This document shows, piece after piece, positions 18,959 through 28,200 of a DNA stretch of 64,000 bases. Position numbers and translations under genes: made by a program. Position 1 is the stretch's first letter. Every line of letters starts with the position of its first letter. Source of the DNA: Ramlibacter aurantiacus (GTDB lineage Bacteria > Pseudomonadota > Gammaproteobacteria > Burkholderiales > Burkholderiaceae_C); NCBI RefSeq assembly GCF_016722895.1, contig NZ_JAEQNA010000004.1:248001-312000 (forward strand), read 5' to 3'. Under the pieces are notes generated by a model, which worked only from the letters and a program-made list of their open reading frames with translations, had not been told where the DNA came from and searched no databases.

Positions 18959-20185
18959 TCAGGCCGCCAGTGCCTCGTCCAGTAGCTCGATCCAGTGCCG
19001 CACCGGCAGGGCGGTGCCGGACTGCAGGTGGGTGATGCAGCCGATGTTGGCCGAGGCGATGGCCACCGGCTGCAAGGCCTTCAGTTGCTCCAGCTTGCGG
19101 TCCCGCAGCTCGTTCGCTGCCTGCGGGTGCAGCACCGACCAGGTACCGGCCGAGCCGCAGCACAGGTGCGACTCCTGGGGCGCGACCTGCAGCCGCAGGC
19201 CCAGCTCGCCCAGGTACCGTTCCACGCCGCCGCGCAGCTGCTGCCCGTGCTGCAGGGTGCAGGGCGGATGCCAGGCGACCAGCTCGGGGCGGGGTTTCAC
19301 CCGCGGCTGCAGCAAGGGCACCAGCGCCGGCAGCAGCTCGCTCAGGTCGCGCGTGAGCTCGCTGATGCGCGCGGCCTTGGCCGCGTAGGCCGGCTCATGG
19401 CGCAGCAGGTGTCCGTACTCCTTGACCGTGACGCCGCATCCCGACGCATTCATCACCAGCGCCTCGACCTGCCCGCTCTCGACGAACGGCCACCAGGCGT
19501 CGATGTTGGCGCGCATCTGCGCCTTGCCGCCGTCCTGGTCGTTGAGGTGGAACTTGACCGCGCCACAGCAGCCGGCGGCGTCCGCCACCAGTGCCTGGAT
19601 GTTCGCGGCATCGAGCACGCGGGCGGTGGCGGCGTTGATGTTGGGCGCCATCGCCGGTTGCACGCACCCGGCCAGCAGCAGCACCTTGCGTGCGTGGCTG
19701 CGGCTGGGCCAGGCGGTGGCGGCCTGCCGCGGCGGCACCTTCTGGCGCAGCGCGGCCGGCAGCGCGCCGCGCACCGATTGCCCCAGCCGCAGGGCCGGGC
19801 CGAAGAGCGACGAGGTCAGGCCCTCCTTGAGCGCGGTGCGCAGCGCCCGCGAGCCCGCGCCGCGGGGCACCCGCTCTTCGACGATGCGCCGGCCGATGTC
19901 CACCAGATGGCCGTATTGCACGCCACTGGGGCAGGTGGTTTCGCAGTTGCGGCAGGTCAGGCAGCGATCCAGGTGCAACTGGGTCGCCCGCGTCGGCGGC
20001 GCGCCCTCCAGCACCTGCTTGATCAGGTAGATGCGGCCGCGCGGCCCGTCCAGCTCGTCGCCCCAGAGCTGGTAGGTGGGGCAGGTGGCGGTGCAGAAGC
20101 CGCAGTGCACGCACTTGCGCAGGATCGCTTCGGCTTCGTCGCCCTCGGGCGTGCCCTTGAACTCGGGCGACAGCTGGGTTTGCAT
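18959..20185 (-). CDS. glcF: Glycolate oxidase iron-sulfur subunit GlcF
   Basis: A 408-residue Fe-S subunit that passes electrons from the glycolate-oxidising flavoprotein. Two 4Fe-4S motifs lie near the start (CVHCGFCTATCP around residues 25-36 and CLTCRNCETTCP around 75-86), and two CCG domains follow (CCGAVKFH and CCGSAGTW). It is directly downstream of glcE with the stop and start adjacent. The usual catalytic subunit glcD is not next to this pair. Confidence 0.93.
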   Translation of the reverse strand: MQTQLSPEFKGTPEGDEAEAILRKCVHCGFCTATCPTYQLWGDELDGPRGRIYLIKQVLEGAPPTRATQLHLDRCLTCRNCETTCPSGVQYGHLVDIGRRIVEERVPRGAGSRALRTALKEGLTSSLFGPALRLGQSVRGALPAALRQKVPPRQAATAWPSRSHARKVLLLAGCVQPAMAPNINAATARVLDAANIQALVADAAGCCGAVKFHLNDQDGGKAQMRANIDAWWPFVESGQVEALVMNASGCGVTVKEYGHLLRHEPAYAAKAARISELTRDLSELLPALVPLLQPRVKPRPELVAWHPPCTLQHGQQLRGGVERYLGELGLRLQVAPQESHLCCGSAGTWSVLHPQAANELRDRKLEQLKALQPVAIASANIGCITHLQSGTALPVRHWIELLDEALAA

Positions 20186-21283
20186 TCAGAGGCTCGCGTA
20201 AAGACGGCCGGGATTGAAGATGCCGGCCGGATCGAACTCGTGTTTGAGCCGCCGGTGGATGCGGTCCAGGGGCGGCGCCGGTGGGTCGAAGCGCGGCGCG
20301 CGTCCGTGCGGACTGGAAGCGCGGAACAGCGTGGCACTGCCACCCACGGCCCGGGCCGCCTCGCGCAGGGCCGGGCCGGCATCGGGAGCGGCGCGCACCC
20401 AGCGTTGGCCACCGTGCCAGTTCACATAGGGCGTGTCGGGCAAGGACAAGGGTGGAGCGGTTTGCGGCACCCAGAGCCGCCACAGGTCGTGGTCCGGACG
20501 CTCGCTGAACCAAGGCAGGCCCAGGTCACGGTCGCCGCGCCAGTCGTCCGCCACCTCGTCCTGGCGCTCGCCGCCCAGGGTCCGGCACGCCGACTCCACC
20601 GCCGCGCGCGCGCCACGCAGGCGCAGGTAGAGGACCGACACGCCCTGGTCCTCGACCCAGGCGCTGGCGTTCAGCGGCAGGGGCTGGCCGCCCCAGCGAT
20701 GCAGCTGCTCCAGCGCCTGCGCCTGCTTCATCTCGAAGCGCAGCGTGGTCTCGGCCGGTGCCACCGGCAGCACCTTCAGGCTGACCTCGGTGATCAGCCC
20801 CAGCGTGCCCAGCGCGCCGGCCATCAGGCGCGAGACGTCGTAGCCGGCGACGTTCTTCATCACCTGGCCGCCGAAGACCAGCATCTCGCCACGCCCGTTG
20901 ACCAGCTTCAGGCCCAGCACGTAATCGCGCACCGAGCCGACACTGGCGCGCGCCGGACCCGACAGGCCGCTCGCCACCATGCCGCCGACCGTGGCGGCGC
21001 CGCCGAAATGCGGCGGCTCGAAGGGCAGGCATTGGCCGTGTGCCGCCAGCAGCGCCTCCAGCTCGGCCAGCGGCGTGCCCGCGCCCACGGTGACCACCAG
21101 TTCGCTGGGCTCGTAGGCGATGACGCCGGACAGCCCGCGGGTGGACAGCAACTCGCCCGGGGTGTCCGGCTCGCCGTAGAAATCCTTGCTGCCGCCGCCG
21201 CGGAGGCGAAGCGGCCGGCGCGCGGCGGCGCAGTCGCGGATGCGCTCGATCAGCGCGGGCAGGGCGGGCAGGGCGGCTTCCAT
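20186..21283 (-). CDS. glcE: Glycolate oxidase FAD-binding subunit GlcE
   Basis: A 365-residue protein of the FAD-linked oxidase (VAO-type) fold. The FAD-binding half is seen as LRGGGSKDFYG, VVTVGAGTPLAELEALL, GGAATVGGMVASGLSG and KNVAGYDVSRLMAGALGTLG. The C-terminal HRRLKHEFDPAGIFNPGR is typical of the family. It is short, as in GlcE rather than GlcD. Start at the ATG at 21283; the frame upstream belongs to antisense reading of the lactonase gene. Two bases separate its stop from nothing: the glcF ATG ends one base before it. Confidence 0.92.
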   Translation of the reverse strand: MEAALPALPALIERIRDCAAARRPLRLRGGGSKDFYGEPDTPGELLSTRGLSGVIAYEPSELVVTVGAGTPLAELEALLAAHGQCLPFEPPHFGGAATVGGMVASGLSGPARASVGSVRDYVLGLKLVNGRGEMLVFGGQVMKNVAGYDVSRLMAGALGTLGLITEVSLKVLPVAPAETTLRFEMKQAQALEQLHRWGGQPLPLNASAWVEDQGVSVLYLRLRGARAAVESACRTLGGERQDEVADDWRGDRDLGLPWFSERPDHDLWRLWVPQTAPPLSLPDTPYVNWHGGQRWVRAAPDAGPALREAARAVGGSATLFRASSPHGRAPRFDPPAPPLDRIHRRLKHEFDPAGIFNPGRLYASL

Positions 21284-21312
21284 GGGGCGCCCATGGTAGT
21301 GCCTGCCGGTGC

Positions 21313-22242
21313 TCAGTCGACGAAGAAGTCCACCGGCCGGCCCGGCACGTCCACCCGCGTCCACAGCACATGACCCGACAGCGGCAGGCGGCGCAGCTCG
21401 TCGGCCGGCCGCTTGTGGCTGGCCGTGGTGAGGAACAGGGTGCGCAGGTCGGGGCCGCCGAAGCAGGGCATGGTCGGGCAGCGCACCGGCAGCGGCAGCT
21501 CCTGCAGCACCTGTCCCGTGGGCGACAGCTGCAGCAGCCGGCCGCCCTCGAACAGCGCGCACCAGTAGTTGCCCTGGGCGTCGATGGCTGCGCCGTCGGG
21601 TCGGCCGCCGTAACCGGCCTGGCCGGCACGCCAGCCGGGCGGCTTGGCGCCGAAGCGGTGGAACACGCGTTCGTTGGCCGGCGTGCCGGTGGCCGCATCG
21701 AAATCCCAGGCCCGGACCAGGTGGCGGGTGGTGTCGGCCCAGTAGAGGGTGCGGCTGTCGGGCGCGAAGGCCAGGCCGTTGGCGTTGGTCACGCCGCCGA
21801 GCACCCGGCGCAAGGATGCCGCGGGGCCCCGCCCTGGCCGCGCGTCCAGGCAGAAGAGCGCCGCATCCGGACGGTCGCGCGGCTCGTAGATCGTGCCGGC
21901 CCAGAAGCGCCCCTGCGGGTCGGCCTTGCCGTCGTTGAATCGGGTGCTGCGGGGGTCGTGCCGTGCCGGTGCCAGCCGCTGCAGCGGCCCGCCCCACTGC
22001 CGGGCCCGGTAGATCCCGTCGCGCAGCGCGATCACCAGGCCGCCGCTGCGCGCCGGAGCGATGCAGCCGGGGCTGGACGGCATGGCCCAGCTTTCCGGCC
22101 GCTGGTGCCCGCCGGCGGAGCGCCAGAGTTGGTCGGCCTCGTTGTCCAGCCAGTAAAGCCGGTGCTCGTCCGGGTGCCAGAACGGCGATTCGCCGACCTG
22201 GTGCGTCTGGTGGCCGACGCGTTGCCAGTGCAGGATCTTCAT
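21313..22242 (-). CDS. SMP-30/gluconolactonase/LRE family protein
   Basis: A 309-residue six-bladed propeller of the regucalcin type, expected to open a sugar lactone using a divalent metal. The metal ligands are visible: GESPFW (Glu near residue 18), RFNDGKADPQGRFWAGT, TNANGLAFAPD and PDGAAIDAQGNYW. It precedes glcE by 29 bases on the same strand, in the place where glcD is often found, so it may be co-transcribed with glcEF. Exact substrate unknown. Confidence 0.88.
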   Translation of the reverse strand: MKILHWQRVGHQTHQVGESPFWHPDEHRLYWLDNEADQLWRSAGGHQRPESWAMPSSPGCIAPARSGGLVIALRDGIYRARQWGGPLQRLAPARHDPRSTRFNDGKADPQGRFWAGTIYEPRDRPDAALFCLDARPGRGPAASLRRVLGGVTNANGLAFAPDSRTLYWADTTRHLVRAWDFDAATGTPANERVFHRFGAKPPGWRAGQAGYGGRPDGAAIDAQGNYWCALFEGGRLLQLSPTGQVLQELPLPVRCPTMPCFGGPDLRTLFLTTASHKRPADELRRLPLSGHVLWTRVDVPGRPVDFFVD

Positions 22243-22296
22243 GCGCCGGGGATTGTGCGCCCCGCGCGCTGCGCGCAGGCCCTAACATGGCCGCCG

Positions 22297-22983
22297 ATGT
22301 CCACCCCAGCCCCCCACCCCCCCAGCTGCGAACCGCTTGCGGTCGAGGCCGCGCGCTTTGCCTTGCTCAGGCGCATTGCTTTCGCGATCCGGCACGAGCT
22401 GATGGCTCACTTGCAGCCCGTGGCCATGGCCGGCGAGATCGTGGAGCGCCGCCTGCGCGCCCCCGAGCCCAACCTGGACCAGATCCGCGACGGCGTCACC
22501 CGCATGACCGGCCTGTCGCGCACGGCCTCGCAGGCCTGCCGCGACGTGATCGGCTGGTTCGCGCCCGAACCCGGGCGGGTGGTCCCGCTGCAGTCCGCCG
22601 TCGACGAGGCCACGGCCCTCCTGGGCAGCAGCCTCGGCTTTCGCGGCTTCAGCCTGCGCAGCGAACTGCGGGGCGCGGACTGGCCGGTCCAGCGCGCCGC
22701 CTGGCGCCACCTGCTGCCGGCCTGTCTGCTGCTGCTGTCGGATGAGGCCGGGCCCCCGGCCGAGATCACGCTGCACGGTGAGCCCGACGGTGGCCAGGTG
22801 CTGCTGCGCCTGACCCTGGAGCCGACCGACGGCGGCGAGCTCGACGCCGGCGAGATGCCCTACCGGCCGCTCAGCGCCGACGAGGTGCAGGCCCTCGCGC
22901 AGGCCGACGGCGTTCGCTTCACGCGCCAGGGCGACACCATCGAGCTGCGCGCGCCGCTGGCGCCCACCGACACGGCAGCCTGA
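22297..22983 (+). CDS. Degenerate histidine-kinase-like or phosphotransferase protein
   Basis: A 228-residue soluble protein I cannot name. Residues 20-75 form a helical hairpin with an H-box-like RHELMAHLQPV (His33) resembling a DHp domain, and residues 85-215 look like a kinase catalytic-domain fold without a proper N-box: where a kinase has Asn-Leu-x-x-Asn-Ala it has RHLLPACLLLL, and no G-boxes are seen. This pattern resembles ChpT-type phosphotransferases or inactive kinases. It diverges from the lactonase gene. No response regulator is adjacent. Function is inference only. Confidence 0.6.
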   Translation: MSTPAPHPPSCEPLAVEAARFALLRRIAFAIRHELMAHLQPVAMAGEIVERRLRAPEPNLDQIRDGVTRMTGLSRTASQACRDVIGWFAPEPGRVVPLQSAVDEATALLGSSLGFRGFSLRSELRGADWPVQRAAWRHLLPACLLLLSDEAGPPAEITLHGEPDGGQVLLRLTLEPTDGGELDAGEMPYRPLSADEVQALAQADGVRFTRQGDTIELRAPLAPTDTAA

Positions 22984-22993
22984 CGGACCACGC

Positions 22994-23019
22994 AAAAAAA
23001 CGCCCGCCGGGGGGCGGGC
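22994..23019 (-). terminator. Rho-independent terminator of the torF-glnK-amt unit
   Basis: Read on the minus strand a seven-base GC stem (GCCCGCC with GGCGGGC, 23002-23008 and 23013-23019, loop of four) is followed by seven T residues. It lies 65 bases after the amt stop codon. Confidence 0.85.
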
Positions 23020-23083
23020 CAAACCTGAGGAGATGACTTGCATGACGGGGCGCCGCCTCCCGGCGCGGCCCCGGCATCGCGTA

Positions 23084-24484
23084 TCAGCGGTGGTAGGCGG
23101 TTTCGCCGTGGCTGCTGATGTCCAGGCCCTCGCGCTCCTGTTCCTCGGAGACGCGCAGGCCGAACGTGAGGTCGGCGACCTTGAAGGCGATGAAGGCGAC
23201 CACCGCGGACCAGACGACGGTGAAGAGCACGCTCTTGACCTGCACCCAGACCTGGGCACCCATGGCGAAGGTATCGGGGGTCAGGCCGCCGGTGCCGCCC
23301 AGCGCGGGCGCCGCGAACACGCCGGTGAGCACCGCGCCGACGATGCCGCCGACGCCGTGCACGCCGAACACGTCGAACGCGTCGTCGGCACCCAGGATGC
23401 GCTTGAGGCTGGTGACGCCCCAGAGGCAGACCACGCCGGCGACCAGGCCGATCACGATGGAGCCCATGGGGCCGATGAAGCCGGCGGCCGGGGTGACCGC
23501 GACCAGTCCGCCCACGGCGCCCGAGGCGGCTCCCAGCATCGAGGCCTTGCCCTTGATCATCGACTCGGCGCTGATCCACGACAGCGTGGCCGCAGCGGTG
23601 GCCAGCACGGTGTTGATGAAGGCCAGGCCGGCGGCCGCGTTGGCGGCACCGGCGGAGCCGGCGTTGAAGCCGAACCAGCCCACCCACAGCAGCGAGGCGC
23701 CCACCATGGTCAGCGTCAGCGAGTGCGGCATGAAGGCTTCCTTGCCGTAGCCGATGCGCTTGCCCACCATGTAGGCGCCCACCAGCCCGGCGATGCCGGC
23801 GTTGATGTGCACCACGGTGCCGCCGGCGAAGTCCAGCGCGCCGTCCTGGGCCAGCAGGCCGCCACCCCAGACGATGTGGGCCATGGGCACGTAGGCCAGG
23901 GTGAACCAGAGCACCGCGAACACCACCACCGCCGCGAACTTGATGCGCTCGGCGAAGGCGCCCAGCACCAGGGCCACCGTGATGGCCGCGAACGTGCCCT
24001 GGAAGGCCACGAACACGTACTCGGGGATGGTGGCCAGCGCGCCGAAGCTCTCCAGGTTCACCCCGGACAGGAACAGCTTGTCGGCGGTGCCGAAGAAGCG
24101 CCCGTCGCCGGTGAAGGCGAAGCTGTAGCCGTAGATCGCCCACAGCAGGCTGACCAGGGAGAACACCACGAACACCTGCATGAGCACCGACAGCATGTTC
24201 TTGGAGCGGGCCAGGCCGCCGTAGAACAGCGCCAGGCCGGGGATGATCATCATGATCACCAGCAGCGTCGAGGTGAGCATCCAGGCGGTGTCGCCGGAAT
24301 CGATCTTGGGTGTGGCCGAGGCGGCCGGAGCGGCCGCCTCGGGGGCGGCGGCGGGCGTGGCGGCCGGAGCTGCCGCGGCAGCGGCCGGCGCGGCCTCGGC
24401 GGGTGCCGTGGACTGCGCCAGCGCGGCGCCGCCACCGGTGAGGAGGCCCAGCCCCAGGGCCAGGCAGGCAAGAAGCTTTCGCAT
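23084..24484 (-). CDS. amtB: Ammonium transporter AmtB
   Basis: A 466-residue inner-membrane ammonium channel. It begins with a signal peptide (to about residue 24), then an unusual linker of about 35 residues nearly all Ala and Pro, then eleven helices. The twin pore histidines are in VPMAHIVWGGG and FGVHGVGGIVG. It lies 25 bases after glnK, whose product plugs it under nitrogen sufficiency. Start at the ATG at 24484 after a proper signal peptide. Confidence 0.95.
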   Translation of the reverse strand: MRKLLACLALGLGLLTGGGAALAQSTAPAEAAPAAAAAAPAATPAAAPEAAAPAASATPKIDSGDTAWMLTSTLLVIMMIIPGLALFYGGLARSKNMLSVLMQVFVVFSLVSLLWAIYGYSFAFTGDGRFFGTADKLFLSGVNLESFGALATIPEYVFVAFQGTFAAITVALVLGAFAERIKFAAVVVFAVLWFTLAYVPMAHIVWGGGLLAQDGALDFAGGTVVHINAGIAGLVGAYMVGKRIGYGKEAFMPHSLTLTMVGASLLWVGWFGFNAGSAGAANAAAGLAFINTVLATAAATLSWISAESMIKGKASMLGAASGAVGGLVAVTPAAGFIGPMGSIVIGLVAGVVCLWGVTSLKRILGADDAFDVFGVHGVGGIVGAVLTGVFAAPALGGTGGLTPDTFAMGAQVWVQVKSVLFTVVWSAVVAFIAFKVADLTFGLRVSEEQEREGLDISSHGETAYHR

Positions 24485-24509
24485 GTGTGCTCTCTCGTGA
24501 AGGGGTGGG

Positions 24510-24893
<384 letters not shown>

Positions 24894-25655
24894 TCAGAAC
24901 GTCTTTTTCACGCCCACCACCAGGCCGGCCTTGGCCAGGTCGCGGCCGCCGCTGCCGGGCAACTGGTAGGGGGCGCCGAAGCGGTCATCCCAGTTGGTGC
25001 CGACGACGGCTACCGTGGCGGCCAGGCCCTCGCCGAAGTCCTTGGCGAGGGTGAGCGAGTAGTCGCGGTAGGTGCCGACGGTCCGGATTTTTTGCCAGCC
25101 GATATGCGGCACGACCGAGAAGCCGTTGCCCACGTCGAAGCTGGCGCTGAGATCCAGATAGCCGCTGTTTTCGCTGCCGGGGGTGCCGAACAGCTCGGTC
25201 AGCGCGTGCGAGTACTTCAGGGTGGCCGGTCCGGCGGTGAGGGCGCCGTAGAGCTCGAAGGTGTTGGCGTTGACGCCCACGCGGTCGTAGTCGTTGCGCG
25301 GATACCAGTACTGCAGGCCGCCGACGTCATAGCTGATGGCGTCGGTCAGCGCACCCTTGTAGCCGCCGTAGATGTCCACCTCGACCCGGCCGTCCAGGTC
25401 CGGGCCGCTGTCGCGGATCCAGCGGATGGTGGAGGCCCAGAGGCCGACATACACGCCGCTGCTGTGGGCGAAGTCCACGCCGCCCTGCAGGGCCGGCTTG
25501 CGGGCGGTCTGCGAGATGCCGCGGTAGCGGTAATCGCTCACGGCGCCCACGTTGTAGGAGATCTCGTAGGGGGAAGTGGCCGGCGCAGCCTGGGCAAACG
25601 CGGTGCCGGACAAGACCAGGGTGGACAGGAAGAAGGCAGTGGTTTGAAGGCTCAT
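24894..25655 (-). CDS. TorF-family putative porin
   Basis: A 253-residue exported protein with a signal peptide cleaved near AFAQA (residue 22) and alternating aromatic beta strands ending in Phe, an outer-membrane barrel signature. YEISYNVGAVSDYRYRGIS near the mature start is the mark of the TIGR02001/TorF family. It is the first gene of a torF-glnK-amt unit (45 bases to glnK), so it may admit ammonium or small nitrogen compounds; this is inference. Confidence 0.85.
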   Translation of the reverse strand: MSLQTTAFFLSTLVLSGTAFAQAAPATSPYEISYNVGAVSDYRYRGISQTARKPALQGGVDFAHSSGVYVGLWASTIRWIRDSGPDLDGRVEVDIYGGYKGALTDAISYDVGGLQYWYPRNDYDRVGVNANTFELYGALTAGPATLKYSHALTELFGTPGSENSGYLDLSASFDVGNGFSVVPHIGWQKIRTVGTYRDYSLTLAKDFGEGLAATVAVVGTNWDDRFGAPYQLPGSGGRDLAKAGLVVGVKKTF

Positions 25656-25694
25656 GGGTGCTCCGTCGGTTCTTAGGGTGGGGACGCAGCCCAT

Positions 25695-25711
25695 AAGCAC
25701 GAGCCGTGCCA
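25695..25711 (-). promoter_or_regulatory. Sigma-54-like promoter for torF-glnK-amt
   Basis: On the minus strand TGGCACG (25705-25711) is followed by four bases and GTGCT (25696-25700), giving a perfect -24 element and a -12 element with the essential GC. Transcription would begin near 25686, about 30 bases before the torF ATG. Confidence 0.6.
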
Positions 25712-25751
25712 CCGGCTGCGGACGGTGGCATGCACACCTTTGGACGCAGTC

Positions 25752-25779
25752 GGTGCCGCACCGGGTGCGGCATGCACCG
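25752..25779. promoter_or_regulatory. Cluster of NtrC-like half-sites
   Basis: GGTGC (25752), GCACC (25758), GGTGC (25764) and GCACC (25775) alternate within 28 bases, including the near-palindrome TGCCGCACCGGGTGCGGCA. They lie about 40 to 70 bases upstream of the sigma-54-like promoter. Half-site spacing differs from the textbook NtrC site, so this is tentative. Confidence 0.4.
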
Positions 25780-25869
25780 GCGCGGCGCACTCAGCCGCTC
25801 GCCTCCGCCCCAATCCCGTGCAGGCGGTGAATACCGAAGAACTAATATCCGGGCCGGGAGGTGAAAGCG

Positions 25870-27399
25870 ATGAGTTTGTCAGTGGTGCGCAGCCGGGTGC
25901 TGCAGGGGTTGCAGGCGGCCCCGGTGCAGGTGGAGGTCCACCTGGCGAACGGCTTGCCCAGCTTCACGTTGGTCGGACTGGCGGATGTAGAGGTGAAGGA
26001 AGCGCGCGAGCGGGTGCGTGCCGCCCTGCTGACCAGCGGGCTGGACTTTCCGCACAACAAGCGGATCACTGTCAACCTGGCGCCGGCCGACCTGCCCAAG
26101 GATTCGGGCCGCTTCGATCTGCCGATCGCGCTGGGCATCCTCGCCGCCAGCGGGCAGGTCGACGCGGCGGCGCTGGCCGGCTACGAGTTCATGGGCGAGC
26201 TGTCGCTGTCGGGCGAGCTGCGGCCGGTGCGCGGCGCCCTGGCGATCAGCCTGGCGCTGCACGCCAGCGACACGCCCGTGGCCCTGGTGCTGCCGCCGGG
26301 CAGTGCCGAGGAGGCCGCCCTGGTGCCGGGCGCACGGGTCTGTCGTGCCGCGCACCTGCTGGACGTGGTGCGCCGCTTCCAGCCGGGAGCGCCGGCGCCG
26401 GGCGACGACGCGGGATTCGGGGCCGTCCGTGGCACGGCCCCGGCGGCTGCGGACGAGTACCCCGACCTGGTCGACGTGAAGGGCCAGGCGCTGGCCCGCC
26501 GGGCGCTCGAGATCGCTGCGGCCGGCGCGCACAACCTGCTGCTGATCGGGCCGCCCGGGTCCGGCAAGTCGATGCTGGCGCAGCGGCTGGCGGGGCTGTT
26601 GCCGCCGATGACCGTGGGCGAGGCGCTGGAAAGCGCCGCGGTCGCCAGCCTGGCGGGGCAGTTCAGTCCGCAGCGCTGGGCCCGCCGGCCCACCTGCAGC
26701 CCACACCATTCGGCCAGCCCGGTGGCGCTGGTGGGTGGCGGGTCGCCGCCGCGTCCGGGCGAAATCTCGCTGGCGCACCACGGGGTGCTGTTCCTGGACG
26801 AGCTGCCCGAATTTCCTCGCGCCGCGCTGGAGGCCCTGCGCGAACCGCTGGAGACCGGGCACATCCGCATCATCCGAGCCGCCAGCAGCGCGCAGTTCCC
26901 GGCGCGGTTCCAGTTGGTGGCGGCCATGAACCCGTGCCCCTGCGGATGGCTGGGCGCCCGCACCCGCGCCTGCCGCTGCGCGCCTGAGCAGGTGAGCCGC
27001 TACCAGGGACGCTTGAGCGGGCCGCTGCTGGACCGCATCGACTTGCAGGTGGAGGTGCCGGCCCTGCCGCCGCAGGAGCTGCTGGACGCTGCACCGGGCG
27101 AAGCCAGTCCCGCCGTGCGCGCGCGGTGCAATGCGGCGCGGGCGCGCTCGCTGCAGCGGCAGGGAAAGCCGAACCAGGCGCTGCAGCCGCAGGAGCTGCA
27201 GGACGCCCGCCAGGGCCTGACCCGGGCGAGCAGCGACTTCCTGCAGTCCGCTGCCGCCCGCCTGGGATGGAGCGCACGCGCCTTGCACCGGGCGCTGAAG
27301 GTGGCCCGGACCATCGCGGATCTCGCCGGCAGCGATGCCATCGAGCCCGCGCACGCCGCCGAGGCGGTGCAGCTGCGGCGCGGGCCGCTGGCTGCTTGA
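25870..27399 (+). CDS. comM: YifB/ComM-family Mg-chelatase-like AAA+ ATPase
   Basis: A 509-residue ring helicase of the ComM family, which drives branch migration during natural transformation. Residues 1-165 form the N-terminal S5-like domain (LPSFTLVGLADVEVKEARERVRAAL); Walker A GPPGSGKSMLAQ is near residue 225 and Walker B LFLDELPEF near 310; a Cys-rich NPCPCGWLGARTRACRC follows. The ATG at 25870 gives the family start MSLSVVRSR and fits the GGGAGG ribosome site; a GTG nine bases earlier is less likely. A TAATAT -10-like element is at 25843. Confidence 0.93.
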   Translation: MSLSVVRSRVLQGLQAAPVQVEVHLANGLPSFTLVGLADVEVKEARERVRAALLTSGLDFPHNKRITVNLAPADLPKDSGRFDLPIALGILAASGQVDAAALAGYEFMGELSLSGELRPVRGALAISLALHASDTPVALVLPPGSAEEAALVPGARVCRAAHLLDVVRRFQPGAPAPGDDAGFGAVRGTAPAAADEYPDLVDVKGQALARRALEIAAAGAHNLLLIGPPGSGKSMLAQRLAGLLPPMTVGEALESAAVASLAGQFSPQRWARRPTCSPHHSASPVALVGGGSPPRPGEISLAHHGVLFLDELPEFPRAALEALREPLETGHIRIIRAASSAQFPARFQLVAAMNPCPCGWLGARTRACRCAPEQVSRYQGRLSGPLLDRIDLQVEVPALPPQELLDAAPGEASPAVRARCNAARARSLQRQGKPNQALQPQELQDARQGLTRASSDFLQSAAARLGWSARALHRALKVARTIADLAGSDAIEPAHAAEAVQLRRGPLAA

Positions 27400-27483
27400 T
27401 GCGATGGAGGGAACCACGCCCCTGGAAAACCGACTCAGGCGCGCGGCCACCGCATGGCCGCGCATCGTGATCCACCAGCCCAC

Positions 27484-28200
27484 ATGACCCATCGAGCGAC
27501 CACCGGGGTTCGACGACCCAGCGCCTCCTTCACCTCCGAGCTATTCGTCCAGTCCGGAAACGCGCTGGACTCGCCGGTGTCCTCCCGCCGACCCTCCGTG
27601 CAGGAGCCGCCCCGGCCGCTGTCGCCGGCCGCCGCAGCCTTGCAGTCCACCTTGGGGGCCGTCGAACGGACCGGGCCGCTTGCGCCCCCGAACTGGCGGC
27701 TGAGCCCCTGGCCCGAGACTCTGCGGGCGCTCCCGCCGGCAGCGGCGCTGACCAAGTTCGCTCTGGTGGCCGCCGGGGCCGACTGGGCCGCCGGCTGCAG
27801 CCGCACCATGCCGGCGATGGCCGTGGCCGCGGGCTTCAGTGGCGCCGCTTCGCTGATCAGCCTCGCCCGCGTCGTATGCGGCCACACCGAGCAGCAGCGT
27901 GCCCGGCAGATGGGTATCGGCTTCATCGCCGACGGCATCAGCCTGGCGGCGCTGCTCATCGTCATCGGCCGGACCCAGATGGATATCGCCTGTGGTGCGG
28001 AGGACCCCAGCGAGATCGCCGTGTCTTCGGCCGCGATGCTGGGGGCGGCGCTCACGCTGGCCCAGGGCCTGTGCTGTTGCCTTTTCCAGCTGAAGGCGCC
28101 CCTGCGGCAGGAGGCGTCCATCGAAGTCGTGGAAGATGTCCCGGCCGTCGCACGCCCGGCGGACGGCCCGCCGCCTGGACCGGCCGCCGGATGGATCTGA
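27484..28200 (+). CDS. Unrecognised membrane protein
   Basis: I do not recognise this 238-residue protein. The first 85 residues are polar and Pro/Ser-rich; then four hydrophobic segments follow (about residues 87-105, 110-130, 145-165 and 175-200) with several Cys residues (CGH, CGAED, CCCLF); the tail is acidic then Pro-rich. Base use at third positions is GC-rich like its neighbours, which supports coding on this strand over the long antisense frame. The ATG at 27454 would add ten residues. It lies between comM and the C-terminal methionine synthase gene. Confidence 0.55.
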   Translation: MTHRATTGVRRPSASFTSELFVQSGNALDSPVSSRRPSVQEPPRPLSPAAAALQSTLGAVERTGPLAPPNWRLSPWPETLRALPPAAALTKFALVAAGADWAAGCSRTMPAMAVAAGFSGAASLISLARVVCGHTEQQRARQMGIGFIADGISLAALLIVIGRTQMDIACGAEDPSEIAVSSAAMLGAALTLAQGLCCCLFQLKAPLRQEASIEVVEDVPAVARPADGPPPGPAAGWI

